Positions 1 through 10,962 of a DNA stretch of 64,000 nt are shown in pieces. The DNA comes from Pseudopyrenochaeta lycopersici (Eukaryota; Ascomycota; Dothideomycetes; Pleosporales; Pseudopyrenochaetaceae): positions 248,001-312,000 of the forward strand of contig NHZP01000008.1 in NCBI GenBank assembly GCA_003313425.1, in the 5' to 3' direction. The position numbers and the translations under genes are program-made. The first letter of the stretch is position 1, and each line of letters begins with the position of its first letter. The notes under the pieces were generated by a model that was not told the origin of the DNA, did no database searches, and worked only from the letters and a program-made list of their open reading frames with translations.

Positions 1-2638
1 CTGGCGAGCTGCAACCCCAAGATACAATAGTGGGAATAATACAGAGGATCGCGTCTGTTTTAGATCCAAGCCCATTCTCCACGAAGGCATCGATGATTTG
101 GTTGACAACCGGATTTTCGATACCGTAGCCCTTTCTTCCAATCGTGAAAGTTGACTCCCCCAAGGGCTTCTCGCTCGATACCAATAATGCCCACAAAAAG
201 CTAGAAAACATTTCCTGGGCGCACATCGTTGGTATAGAGTTTTGGGTCGAGGAGATGAAAACCTTTTGTTCGCCGTCGAGTACAGAATCGTCATGCGGTA
301 TTGCGTTCCAGCCGAAGAAGCGATATGAATGTCGAGGCATCTGTGAGCCTTTCAAGACCGGGATATAAGCCATATAATCATCCGGTGATCTCTTCCATAC
401 CGCAGCGTATCCAGATGAACTATTATTAAAGTTTAATATTATGTGTGGAAACTCCACTGACTGTGCACACGCCCACGCTTGAAGGCGTTCCTCAGGGTTC
501 TCGAAGTCCTCGATGTTAGGATTGGTGATACCGAGGATCCTACGTAACCTTTCATTCTGAAATGGTTGGCGCCATTCTTCCTTTAGATGCGATGTCAACT
601 GTTGACATTGCGCCAGACATGACCAATATCCCAGAGCAATGGCTGCCTCGATTTGGGACGTATCTGCCCGCCAGTGCTGGTAGCGCCCTGTATCTTCGTC
701 CCGCTCTCTGTATAGAGAGATGAATAGTTGGTCCATGTCATGTGACGGACAGCGAGTAGAATCTCCCGAGCTGAGGGGAATGTACTGTCCTTGGGCATCT
801 GCACGCTCCGAAGCACACCCAAACTTGGTGTACAAAGTTCTGCATCCGTTTAGATTACCTTCAAAGTCGGACAAAATCACTGATGCTGCCGTAGATATTG
901 TCAGCGCCGCCGCAATCGCACCTGATCGGCCCTCTACCATATCATCTGTCCATACTTGTAAAGCTGGCGTTGTCGGACCCACTGAGGTGAGCTGACTTAG
1001 ACGGGCACGGAAATGCCAAAGCATCGCAGCAATGTTAGGCTGCGTATTGCCCTCTCCAGATTCTTGTGATAAAAGCCACTGGCGATCTTCCTTGGGTCGC
1101 TCGAAAGATGCCCAGATAACCGCTTTATCTCCAATCTTCATGATGTGTTTTGGACAAGCCCCTTTTTCTGTGTGGGCAGGATTCCAACGAGATAGTCTCC
1201 AAGAGCATGTAGGTATGACCTCCGCGAATGCATCTCCATCATGCTGGCGGCTTCGATAGATCTCAAAAGTCAACCAGTCAAGTTCATGTCCTTCCATATC
1301 GGCACTCGTTAGCTGGTCGCTTTCCGCCTTGTGGTCCCCAGCAGGGTTGGTGCCAGAAGGACTAACTTGCTCAAAGGAACTCCTACTTAGCAAGTTATCG
1401 GTAGCGTCAAGCCGCTTCGTTCTGATTGAAGCCCGCAGCACGCTCATGATCATTACTGCGACAACCTGGTAAACAGATATGGCCGAATGAACGCCACGAA
1501 GTCCAACAAATTGGAGTATGAACCCAATTATGGTCATGATACTTGCCACCCATGTAAGATTCCGTTCCGTTACGGTGACAGGCCTTCTCCAGGATGTAGT
1601 ATAATACCGTAACGGCTTCTTGGCATCGCTGTAGGCAAAGGAATCGAAGGTTTGGTCGCCCACCACTTGGCCTCCAGGCTGAATCCAGTACATATGAGAT
1701 CGCCTTATACGCGCACTTGGGGACGAACTTGTAGGATCAGACGCAGAAACCGTGGTGGACGTCTTGGAGCTTTTATTTCCCACCGTCTTAGCTGATACTG
1801 GGCCGGATGAGTCGATAGAGTCACATCTGAGTTGCCGTCTCTTGAATGTACGCTCAATAGTACTTTGTTCGATTAATGCTGAGCACATGAACATGCCGGC
1901 AGACAATAGAACGGTACCTACGATTGTTGTCGGCAACGCCCAAGGTGGTGGCAATGCGTCCTCCTTCAACAATTTTCGAAAAGCTGTTGCCCATATAGCG
2001 AACCCCAACATTGAAGCTTGTAGTAGGGTCCCAAACAACGCAATACCCCTTAGTAACCAGTGAGAAGGTCTTTGGAACCCAATGTTTAGCCTCATGTTGG
2101 GATTCATCGCGAACTTGTCATCGAATTCCTCCGATTCATCGCCGTTCTTCATGCGGCGAGACTTGCCAAGCTCCATCCATTCTTTCTCGCCTCTCGCCGT
2201 TTGTTGGTAATCTCTGAATATGTATATACCTGCAGTGGCGGTCTCTCCTTCATTCCTGGGATAGAAATGCTCGTAGTGAGGATCGTGAACAAACTCCAAA
2301 ATCTTTGGTCGCCCAAACACTCGTGTGATAGCACCATTCTGGTAGAGCTCAGCGATATCTCGACCGGTCGACGAGCACAAGTCGACTTCTGCGTTCCCTG
2401 AGCCCTCTTGAGCACGACCAATGAAGGCTCTGAGTAACGGGCTGCCACAAACGCGAATGACGGAGACAATGGCTGTCAAGATTCCTAGGGGCGCCATGGC
2501 GAAAATTATACTGTCAAGCACGGACGTACTCTCCGCAAGATACTGGACAGTAACTTGTTCTCCGAAAAGTTGTAAAATGGGCGCTAGGTCCGTTGCTAGG
2601 TTATTGGCAAAGTCGTCCCACCCACCGAGGCCCGACAT
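1..2638 (-). CDS. Large fungal membrane protein, N-terminal part (gene continues past left edge)
   Basis: Reading the minus strand from the ATG at 2638-2636 gives one uninterrupted frame of 879 codons to base 1, with no stop and no intron needed. It starts MSGLGGWDDFANN and continues with a conserved-looking block (TVQYLAESTSVLDSIIFAMA, then IRVCGSPLLRAFIGRAQEG). There is a hydrophobic segment near residues 50-65, two more around residues 195-250 and another pair around 355-395. The block resembles the N-terminus of a widespread fungal family, many members of which carry C-terminal ankyrin repeats. That is recalled family knowledge, and no ankyrin repeat is visible inside this window. The rest is a soluble region rich in W and acidic residues. 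The function is unknown. Confidence in the ORF is high and in the family moderate. Confidence 0.85.
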   Translation of the reverse strand, partial: MSGLGGWDDFANNLATDLAPILQLFGEQVTVQYLAESTSVLDSIIFAMAPLGILTAIVSVIRVCGSPLLRAFIGRAQEGSGNAEVDLCSSTGRDIAELYQNGAITRVFGRPKILEFVHDPHYEHFYPRNEGETATAGIYIFRDYQQTARGEKEWMELGKSRRMKNGDESEEFDDKFAMNPNMRLNIGFQRPSHWLLRGIALFGTLLQASMLGFAIWATAFRKLLKEDALPPPWALPTTIVGTVLLSAGMFMCSALIEQSTIERTFKRRQLRCDSIDSSGPVSAKTVGNKSSKTSTTVSASDPTSSSPSARIRRSHMYWIQPGGQVVGDQTFDSFAYSDAKKPLRYYTTSWRRPVTVTERNLTWVASIMTIIGFILQFVGLRGVHSAISVYQVVAVMIMSVLRASIRTKRLDATDNLLSRSSFEQVSPSGTNPAGDHKAESDQLTSADMEGHELDWLTFEIYRSRQHDGDAFAEVIPTCSWRLSRWNPAHTEKGACPKHIMKIGDKAVIWASFERPKEDRQWLLSQESGEGNTQPNIAAMLWHFRARLSQLTSVGPTTPALQVWTDDMVEGRSGAIAAALTISTAASVILSDFEGNLNGCRTLYTKFGCASERADAQGQYIPLSSGDSTRCPSHDMDQLFISLYRERDEDTGRYQHWRADTSQIEAAIALGYWSCLAQCQQLTSHLKEEWRQPFQNERLRRILGITNPNIEDFENPEERLQAWACAQSVEFPHIILNFNNSSSGYAAVWKRSPDDYMAYIPVLKGSQMPRHSYRFFGWNAIPHDDSVLDGEQKVFISSTQNSIPTMCAQEMFSSFLWALLVSSEKPLGESTFTIGRKGYGIENPVVNQIIDAFVENGLGSKTDAILCIIPTIVSWGCSSP

Positions 2639-3435
2639 GTTGAGATGCGGCAATTCACTTGGATAGAAAAGTCAAAGGCTCAGATTTTTGCGAGCATGGG
2701 CACCTGTAAGATATATCGCCAAGGCGCCCAGCTCATATGCCCTGCTGCATGTATCAAGCTCGCCGCCGGAGTAGTACCGTGCAGGGACTGAAACTGGGGA
2801 AAGTACTCCCCGAGTTTCACTTTAACAAATGACGATCGTATCTGGTGGAACACCACTTGTCCGTGCCCACCTCTTTTCGATAAAAAACAACCATGGTTGG
2901 TTGAGAGCTTGTTCTATGCTCCAAGGGTGCAGATCAGGATAGAGAGAATAAGGGAGGGTGTAGGAAGATCTTGCCAGATCAGCGCTAGAACGCGTCTCAG
3001 TGTCCCAATTTATAACAATGGTAAAGCAATCGAGGCGAATACTGGATTACTGATACGGAAAATTAGTCGAGGTAGTGAAGTTTTAAATGCTGGAAGGACG
3101 CACAAGCCTTACCCAGATTCATCGCGCAATACACTCGCCGCTGCGCGCTATTCACAAAACGGGCATCGCGCCTTCCCGCAAATATCAGCATCCTGGTGAA
3201 CTAAAATCAACACACGTGGTGTTTCAAAAGCTAATCGTGACTACATTCGTTAATGACCTCCCATTGTACATGGTGCAAAATTCGACAAGGCGTAGTTCAC
3301 CCTACTAACCATGCTCACGTCGCTCTTGCGCGCATCACCAATGTCACCCTCATTTGAAATACTCGGAGAACTCGATTTGACATTAACATTAACAGAGTGA
3401 TAAGCCCCTGTAGGCTATGATACATTATGTTTTCT
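2639..3435. other. Intergenic, 797 bp
   Basis: This lies between the start of the left-edge membrane protein and the 3' end of the next minus-strand gene. It should hold the promoter of the former. Short plus-strand frames here have no protein-like composition. I see no RNA gene or repeat. Confidence 0.5.
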
Positions 3436-4164
3436 TTACAAGAGCATGCCTGCGGCTGATCCAATCGCCAAAATGACAAATACCGCAGCTCCAATTTTTG
3501 AAGTACTCGTGTGCACCACTCCCATTGTACTCGCTGCACCTGTCGCGTTGCTCACTGCCGCCCCACCACTTCCTGTGGGAGCCGACCCACTCGCGCTCCC
3601 CCTCGTACTCTGCGCCGCCGAAGTGCTGCTTCGGGCTGCACTCGATTCTGTCTGGTTCGTCCCAATCTCACTAAACTCAGGTTTACATATCACAACCTCG
3701 ACTCTCTTGCTTAGACATTCTCCAAGCTCCTGCCACGTCTGCCCATTCTCTGCTTTACATTGTGCTGTGCATGTGTAGGGGCTGCCGAAGGCTGTCATAT
3801 CTCCACCTTTGCAACACGCGTACAGGTCCCAGAAAGCATGGTCATTGACGTCAGCGGCATTGCTGATTACACATGCGCCTTGGAGACCACTCGGGCGGTC
3901 AATTGGAAAGTTCGAAGGTAAGGCGGAAGCGGATGGTGCGATGGAATTTGAAGCGCAGCTTGGCGCGCTGCCGAAAGAGAAGATTGATGGTACGATGGTT
4001 GGCTTTGTAAAAGCGACCGGGGTTGGGTTCGTATAGGTAGTATATGTGAAGGGGTAGGTGGTGGTAGGAATTGTTGACGACATTGTGAAGGCAGTGGCCT
4101 GGGAGAATGAGCCGGTTGTGTGCAGGCGGACGTTGTCCTTCAGTGCGATTTGAAGATCAGACAT
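3436..4164 (-). CDS. Cysteine-rich, Ser/Thr-rich protein with C-terminal hydrophobic tail
   Basis: The model starts at the ATG at 4164 (MSDLQIALKD) and gives 242 aa without introns. The frame stays open for 80 more codons upstream, to 4404, but that extension has no protein-like conservation signal. After a Thr/Pro/Tyr-rich N-terminal part comes a compact cysteine domain (about residues 95-165). It contains an ACC doublet, a CTAQC motif, a W-x-x-LGECL motif and a final VVICKPE. An Ala/Ser/Gly/Thr linker follows, and the protein ends in a 19-residue hydrophobic stretch (residues about 224-242). This is typical of GPI-anchored or tail-anchored fungal surface proteins. No classical signal peptide follows the chosen Met, which is odd for a surface protein; a missed upstream exon is possible. 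The function is unknown. Confidence 0.7.
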   Translation of the reverse strand: MSDLQIALKDNVRLHTTGSFSQATAFTMSSTIPTTTYPFTYTTYTNPTPVAFTKPTIVPSIFSFGSAPSCASNSIAPSASALPSNFPIDRPSGLQGACVISNAADVNDHAFWDLYACCKGGDMTAFGSPYTCTAQCKAENGQTWQELGECLSKRVEVVICKPEFSEIGTNQTESSAARSSTSAAQSTRGSASGSAPTGSGGAAVSNATGAASTMGVVHTSTSKIGAAVFVILAIGSAAGMLL

Positions 4165-5316
4165 GACTGAATCCAATCGAATGATGCAAGATGTTGGTGG
4201 TGTAACGGACAGGGGTGAAAGGACAAAAGAAAGTGTGCAAATGGCATATGCAGCAATACGGTTTATGCAACAGAAAATCACCCCTACCTCGATGAAATGA
4301 AACTTCAAAATCCTCGGCGCAAAAGAGCTACACAGCGAATCGAGAAAAGGAGCGTGGAAGGATTCCGCCCCTGACGTAGCAAGCGAGATTGAAAGAAAGA
4401 ACACAGAATTGGCTTCACCAATCGATAAGGCGTCTGCAGAAGATTCACTGAACAGTATAAAAGCTTCAGAACCACGATGTTCTGCTACGGATAATCGGGA
4501 GTCTTAAAGGACAAACTTGGGGGGAAGTCAGGTGTTCAGCCTTGGATACGAGCTGGGAACGCGCGGTGTTCGTGTTAGGATTTTAGCGCGGCGCTAGCTT
4601 TGTCTGTCATCCGTATGCGGCTATTCATAGCCACAATCAATACGCTACTCCACAACATCTCGCCTTGGAGATTAAAGGCTTCGTTGTCGCTGGCTCTCGT
4701 TGTTCGTGTCAACTGTCTCATTAAATCGTATTTTACGAGCCCTTCGTGCTGCCTTCCTCCTTGCGAAGTCTTCTGGATGCGAAACCTTGTGTGCTTAGTG
4801 CTCGAGCTCCTGAGAAACTTGGCCTATCACTAAGAACAGCCGGAATAGGCACAGCTACATGATCCTTCCTTTGTTCCTTTTGTCATGTAGCTTATTTCCC
4901 GTGCCTCCTCTTCACCTATCAAGACGCTACACGCCACTTCGCCGTAACGCAAGACGGCGCCGCAGTCATGCTTGAACCAAATCCCGTCGATTAATGTATT
5001 GATTGTGCAAAAGAGACTTGCGTTTCACCGAAGGAATTCTCATTATTTGAGATGACATACTTGGCGACCTCGATGAGATGTCCAAAGTCAAAACGATATG
5101 CTGATTACGTATATAGGATTGTTCAGGACCCCTATTTGTCCGCGCTTGGGGCATATGGGGAAGAGGCGGCGTAAAACACGGTCACTTGTTGGAGAAGTCT
5201 ATAAAACGCCACATTTGAAGTGAATAATTTGATATTGAATCTTAAGCGCCACTCAGGCACAGCCAACTGTATCAATTCTCCTACAAACGTCCCCTCTTGA
5301 ACTTTTCTAAAGCTAC
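4165..5316. other. Intergenic, 1.15 kb
   Basis: The stretch holds the presumed promoter of the cysteine-rich protein gene and the 3' side of the PTR2 gene. A perfect 10-bp inverted repeat (4853-4862 with 4883-4892, 20-base loop) is the only structure noted. No credible coding frame. Confidence 0.5.
4853..4892. repeat. Perfect 10-bp inverted repeat
   Basis: AGCTACATGA at 4853-4862 is mirrored by TCATGTAGCT at 4883-4892, around a 20-base pyrimidine-rich loop. It is intergenic. It could be a chance palindrome or a dimeric-factor site. Confidence 0.4.
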
Positions 5317-7272
5317 TTAAGCCTTCTCATCGTGATGACGAAACCCAACGGTTCGATCCCCATGGACACTGCTTCTCCTCAGCGTAGGATCCTTGTCGTA
5401 GTCTTGGTCAAGCGCATTCATCTGGTCTTCGGTGGCGTTCAAATGATGGAACAAGACCCAGATCAAGCAACCAGCGACGAAAGATGCACCGGCCAAGCCA
5501 ACGAACATCCACTGAATCGCCGGGTCATAAAGCAGTGGGTTCAATGCCTCAGAGATGGCAGAGCCGAAGGCGTTGGTGAGGAGGAACATGGATTGCACGA
5601 AGGACTTCATGCTGGGTGGGGCCTTGGTGTAAGCATACTCGAGACCAGTGACAGAGGCAAAGATCTCAGAAATACCAATGAGCATGTAGGCGCCAGTCTG
5701 TGTAGCAATGTGGATGTTGTTCCCTTGAATAACGCCATTTGCATCCGCTGCGGCGTCGCAGAGAGGATGACCGTAGCAGGGTCCAGCCTGGTAAATGTAG
5801 TACTGAATGACTGCAGCGTAGACCATAGCGAGAGATCCAATCCAGAATCCAGCTACAATTCGATTAATTGGAGGGAACGGGATCTTTGCCTTGCGAAGAA
5901 GCGGGAAAACGAGTTGATCCATGATGGGAAGGAATACAATGATGGAGATGGCGTCAAAGTTCTGCATGAGGTCATTGGGAATGCCGTGACCAGCCATTTG
6001 TCCAGCCTGGGTGACAAAGTTGTTGGAGAAGTTGCCGTAGACGACCCAGTAGATAGGATAAAAACAGAAGACCTGGCAAGCGACAAGCGCACGCTTGACC
6101 TCGTCCACAAAATGATCATCCCAGCGAAGGTCAGAGTTCTTTCCGAGAGCGGCCTGGTAAGAGGGTTTCGCACCGTCCATCTTGCGATTCTTGATCATCA
6201 TTCCAATGACACGGAAAGCGTTGGTAATGATGGAGCCCTGTGGAGGTCGGACAATGTAGACCTTTCTGCCGAGGACAAGGACGAGTGTACCGACGAAAAA
6301 TATGCAGAGACACAGCAGAAACGCCGACCAGAAGTCCCTATCGCGCTCCAGATAAGGGGTAGCTAGTAGAGAGAGGGATCCAACATTGATGCACCAGTAG
6401 AAAATCATGTATATCCTCTGAATGGTAATCGCCGGATCGATGATAACACGCTCACCAGTCTTGTCATCGTGGCCAATGACCATTTGTCTCCTCTTATACT
6501 GATCGGCAATGAGGGGAGCGACGTTGGATTTGATACCTCCAGTTCCAAGGCCGATAACGATAATGGCCGCGATGAAACCACCAAGCCCTGCGCCGTGGTC
6601 GAGAGCAGCCGGAATGGACGTAAGTGTCAAAATGAGGAGACCGACGATGTAGACCATGCAGAATATGACAATCGTGTTGTACTTTCCGAGGTACTGATCA
6701 GCGATGACAGCACCCAAAATTGGCGTAACTTTCCAGATATGTTAGCGAATACGTCCACGGCACTGCATAAGAGAGACGCATACCATAACACCAAAACTGG
6801 AAGAAAGTGCTAAGACCTGTAGCTCCCTTATGACCCATACCGAGAGCACCACGACCCAACTCTCCGCTACGAGGGCGCGAGATGTAGTTCTGAAAGATTC
6901 CAGAAGCGCCATAGTAGGTAAAGCGTTCGCATAATTCGACAATGGCGACCAAGAAGGCAGCCTTAGGGAGAGGTTCTCCAACCTTGCGGAGGGTTTTCAA
7001 TTCCTCCTCGGTTGGCTTAACACCACCGAGGCCATCATCCTCGTCATGGTCGACGGAGGGAGTGGAGCTGGCAACATGGGCGCCAAGAGGCTTTTCGACT
7101 TCGACATTGGCACCAACGTTGCTGTCGTCTAGGGAAGCACCGTACAGGTGTGGCTTCTGGTCCGCCTCAGCTTGTGCGTGCTGCAATTGTTGCGCCCTTG
7201 GCTAGTTTAGTGTTTGTGTTGATGGAGGATAGTCCATTGGACGTACGCTGTAGTCTCATGTGCGGATGCCAT
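5317..7272 (-). CDS. PTR2: Proton-coupled oligopeptide transporter (POT/PTR2 family)
   Basis: Three exons join in frame: 7272-7247, 7196-6784 and 6728-5317, with introns of 50 and 55 bases, giving 616 aa. Family members import di- and tripeptides with protons across the plasma membrane. A charged, His/Asp/Glu-rich N-terminus of about 85 residues precedes the first membrane helix. That helix carries the ExxER proton/peptide signature (VELCERFTYYG, about residues 95-105). The second intron interrupts the next POT block, and splicing restores WCYVTPILGAVIADQYLGKY, a canonical PTR2 signature. About 12 hydrophobic helices follow, and the C-terminus is charged (ending FRHHDEKA). The length is normal for fungal PTR2. 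A 344-aa frame on the opposite strand (5332-6366) is a shadow. The start ATG is supported by the small first exon closing in frame. Confidence 0.93.
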
Positions 7273-9273
7273 GGCTGCTTCAAACCTCGATCGCGACCAA
7301 AGACCAGGTCAAGATAGAGTACAGGGTGAATTTCAGGGAATACCGAACACCTGAATTTCCAAAGCAAGTGGAACACAGGCCTCCATATTTAACCCACCAC
7401 ATCTTCTCGTAGTGCACCCACCGGCCATCTACTACCAACCGGCATGAAAGTTTGCCTCTGCAGCAAAGAGTGGGACCAAGCATGCACAAGCACTTTCCAA
7501 CGCCGATGTAACGTCTTGATAGCTCTCCTTTCTGCCCAAAGAGAGTTACTCTCCGTGGCAAAGCGAGTCGAAGCCTTCCCTTGGCAGCTTAGTTGCGCCA
7601 CACCCTGCTCGGCGCTGTCCATCCGATTCGCCACGGCTTTGAGTCTCTGCAGGTCACCTTCCGTAAGTGGCGATCTGATATGGCGATCTTACGTTCGTGT
7701 TTTCAAAAAAGTGCTCGGTTGTCGCTTTTATCTGGTTGTGCCGAACTGCCGGGCCTCTCATTGGAAATGAATGGCTGATAGTACGCTCCCTAGCAGCAAC
7801 CCCAGACTCGTATAATTGTGGTTGTATGTCACTGGCTGCACGTATATGATCTTGATGACGTTTGCACGACTGCTGCGAGTTGGCACGAGGGCACGATAAG
7901 CAAGGCTTGGGATCCTCATCAATTGCCCTATTTCCTACAGTCCTCGAGACGTGAATTCCAGATCTTGTCCATGTCGAAAATTTTTGCTTTGCCGAATCCA
8001 CTCCGGAGGTTAGAGGAAAGGGACCGAAAATATCGCCTCGGTTCCCTCGCAAGAACATCGGACTCGGCCACTACCGATGGAGTTGTCATCACACTATAGA
8101 CAGCCACAATCTCACCCGCTGTGGGGTTGAGTTGTTCCCGCTGTGTCGTCCCTTTTCATCTCGCCTGGACTCACTCAATCAGGAGTCTGCAGGCATGGCT
8201 GACCAACCATGACCACGACCTGACCGCGGCAAGCGTATTGGTTGTGTGCTGTTGGATCAACGTACTTCTTGGATTTATGTTTCGGCGTTAGGACAAAGGC
8301 GATTGATCATCCGAGAGAATTGCGTGTGTGGCACATGTTGGCACGTTCATTACTCGGAGCTCTACAATATTCGCTGTAGGAGTAACGCGTCACGCGCCTT
8401 CGAACCAAATAACGGATCATTCTGGACTCTGCTACACCGCGTACTTTGCCGCCATTCATGAATTCGTATTGGTAGAGGAGAGGAACGAGAACCTTGCAAG
8501 TCAGATTACCATCGATTTTGCATCACGATGCCAAGCCTAGAGCGGAAGGCGCCATGGATGCTGACAGAAGGAGCAACAAACCATGCACCCCTTGGGAGTA
8601 ATCCCCGTTCTAATCCCGGGATATCCATAGTATGCCGCCCCCTGTCTACATTCTCCAGGCCTTCCAGAAGGTGTTCGCGCGCGTGCATATGTAGGATACC
8701 CACCGTATCCACCGGATCAGCAAGATGTGTGCTTGAACAAGTAATAAAAGGCGACTCCTTGACATTGCTGATGGCGTTGATGTCCTATAGAATTTGGGGA
8801 GATAAGAATACGATGACTACAATCACGGTGGAGCGGGTTTGGAAGGCGCTATCAACAAGCGTTTTGGGAGACATGTTATTCCCAGAAATGAAAATGATAA
8901 TTATTTGGCAGTTTATCGCACTGTGAGAAAGCTCTATTACACAGGTGTCTCTCTCATAAATTTGCAGATAACAATGTAACCACTAACGTTTTATGTCTAC
9001 GATCTACTCGTGTTGCGGGTACCTCTCATGACCAGCAGTGCATATCAACGAAGAAGGGAATCTAACATGAGTTGCGGACCTAATATTTCCGATCCTTAAA
9101 GACATTGAAGGAGACCGAGTTCCACGATAAACCATAAAGACACGGTATCAGACAAACAAACGAAATGTGCATGTCCAACATGTACTAAGGGAGACGAGGA
9201 TAGGAAATTAGGCATATGATACAGTTTTTGACAAAGGTACACATGGGAAGAAACATGTTGAAGAGAAATGGAC
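7273..9273. other. Intergenic, 2.0 kb
   Basis: The region holds the PTR2 promoter side and the 3' flank of the zinc transporter. Frames at 7654-8058 (minus) and 8528-8926 (plus) are open, but their composition is not protein-like and they have no splice-compatible neighbours. I see no RNA gene or repeat. Confidence 0.5.
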
Positions 9274-10962
9274 TCATGAAGATGAACCACCGTTGCTACC
9301 CTTGGTGCCTGGGTCGCAACATTGCTTTGCGTTGCCACAGCTATCCGGACACTCCAGGAGGCACGCATCTGGCCCACCCTTCACGCTGGGGTTCTTGCTG
9401 CTGCTGCCAGCGTCCTCATGGCTGCTCTCGTCTGAGCCAACGGCAGAATGATCATGGCTCTTGTCAAGGCAAAACTCAGGCTGGATAGTAGAGGAGTGGA
9501 TGCCATACTCGTGGAGGCATTGGCGAATCTGGCGAGCGAGATCCATGTAGCGCGCCGATCCTTCGCCCTTGAAGTCGAAGTCGACTTGGACATGAAGTGA
9601 AGCAATGAGCTTGGTATCTGAGAGCTGCCAGACGTGTAGGTGGTGGCAAGAAACGATACCATCGAGGTCAGTAATGTCGTCAGTGATGTCGTCAATGGAA
9701 AGGTTCTCAGGAACCGCTTGAAGCAGGATGCGCGATGCGGCCTTGCAGAGCGGGATGGCAGATAGTAGGATAATGACAGTGATAGCGAGGGAGACAGCTG
9801 GGTCTGCGTAGAATCTCCAAGAATAGTCCGTGAGCCAGATGAACAAGGCAGTGCCAATGACACCAATGTTACCCAAAGCGTCACCCATAACGTGAAGGAA
9901 GACTCCGCGCATGTTCAAGTCACCATGAGAGTGACCGTGACCACCGCCACCAGATTTGCTATCCTTGGGTTGATTGTGCTTATGATCCTTGTGGCAATCC
10001 TTTTTCTTGGGAGTTCCATTCGAGTGATCATGCGAGTTACGACCCTTAGCCTTGGCTAGCAATGGACTCTGCTCGCTGGGAACTTCGTCTTCGCCTATCA
10101 CATCCTCGTCTTCGTCGTCCGCTTCATCGTTATCATGCATGCGCGAAGATTCAATGATGCTGTGCCTGAAAGATGAAGGGTGTACATAAATTTCGTCCAA
10201 TGTAGAGTAATTTCGCGATTGGGACCGGTTGTGGCGCTTAGCCTTCTTCCCGGAAGCAGACAATCGACGTACTCTCTCTGCCTGGGGGGAGAAAGTTACC
10301 TCGCTAGACTTAGTGGGAGTGAACGTCACAGCGGAAGGGTCGCCCCGCCCGGCCGTAGTAGCGTGATCGTGCGCATCGATGCCATGAGAGTGTCCTTCCT
10401 CAGCTTCCGAATGCTCATCATGACCGTGAGAATGACCGCCGTGACCATGTCCGTGGTCGTGGAAAAGAAAAAGGCCGATGATGTTCGAGGCTAGGCCAAA
10501 GGAGCCGACAATGAGAACCAGTTTGGGGTGTGAGACTTCTTGCGGCTCGACAAATCGCTGGATCGCTTCGAGGAAGATGGAGAGACAGAGTGCGACGAGG
10601 AAAACGCCGTTGATGAGGGCTCCTAGTGTTTCCGCGCGTTGCCACTACCCGTTGTCAGTATGTGCTATTTGGTGTTGAGGTGACAAGGGGCATGCTTACA
10701 CCATACGTATATGTCTTCGAGTTCGTCTTCTGGCTCGCAACTTTGACTGCCCATAATCCGACAAGAAGGGAGATTACATCGTTCAGCTGTGCTTACTGTC
10801 AGTATTCGCTCCTATGCATCAGCCATGTAGACCCACCATGTGAAAAGAGTCGGCAACAAGCGCCAGGGAATGCACAGCATATCCCACAACCAACTCTAGA
10901 AAGAAGAAAGCCGTATCAATCCCCAACAGTATCATAATCCGCGTCGACTTGGAGAGCCCCAT
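9274..10962 (-). CDS. CDF-family zinc transporter (Zrc1/Cot1/ZnT-like)
   Basis: Exons 10962-10837, 10786-10700 and 10644-9274 join in frame to 527 aa; the introns are 50 and 55 bases. Cation diffusion facilitators move Zn2+ (sometimes Co2+) out of the cytosol, in fungi usually into the vacuole or ER. The metal-site motifs are visible: HMLND (HxxxD) at residues 41-45 in TM2, and HVMGD (HxxxD) at 322-326 in TM5. Splicing restores TYTYGWQRAETLGALING, a family hallmark. A His-rich loop (repeats of GHGHGGHSHG type near residues 128-160, and HGHSHGD before TM5) separates TM4 and TM5, with a long acidic/basic insert between. The C-terminal domain contains CHHLHVWQLSD. A Cys-rich tail (CLLECPDSC, then CCDPG) ends the protein and could bind metal. 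Whether it is Zrc1 or Cot1 cannot be told from sequence alone. Confidence 0.93.

Noticed and set aside
5332..6366. 344-codon plus-strand frame
   Set aside because: Exactly antisense to the PTR2 coding sequence, rich in odd charged runs and with no family motif; a shadow of the minus-strand gene.
7654..8926. Frames of 132-134 codons on both strands
   Set aside because: No motif, no splice partners, low-quality composition; treated as chance frames in a 2-kb gap.
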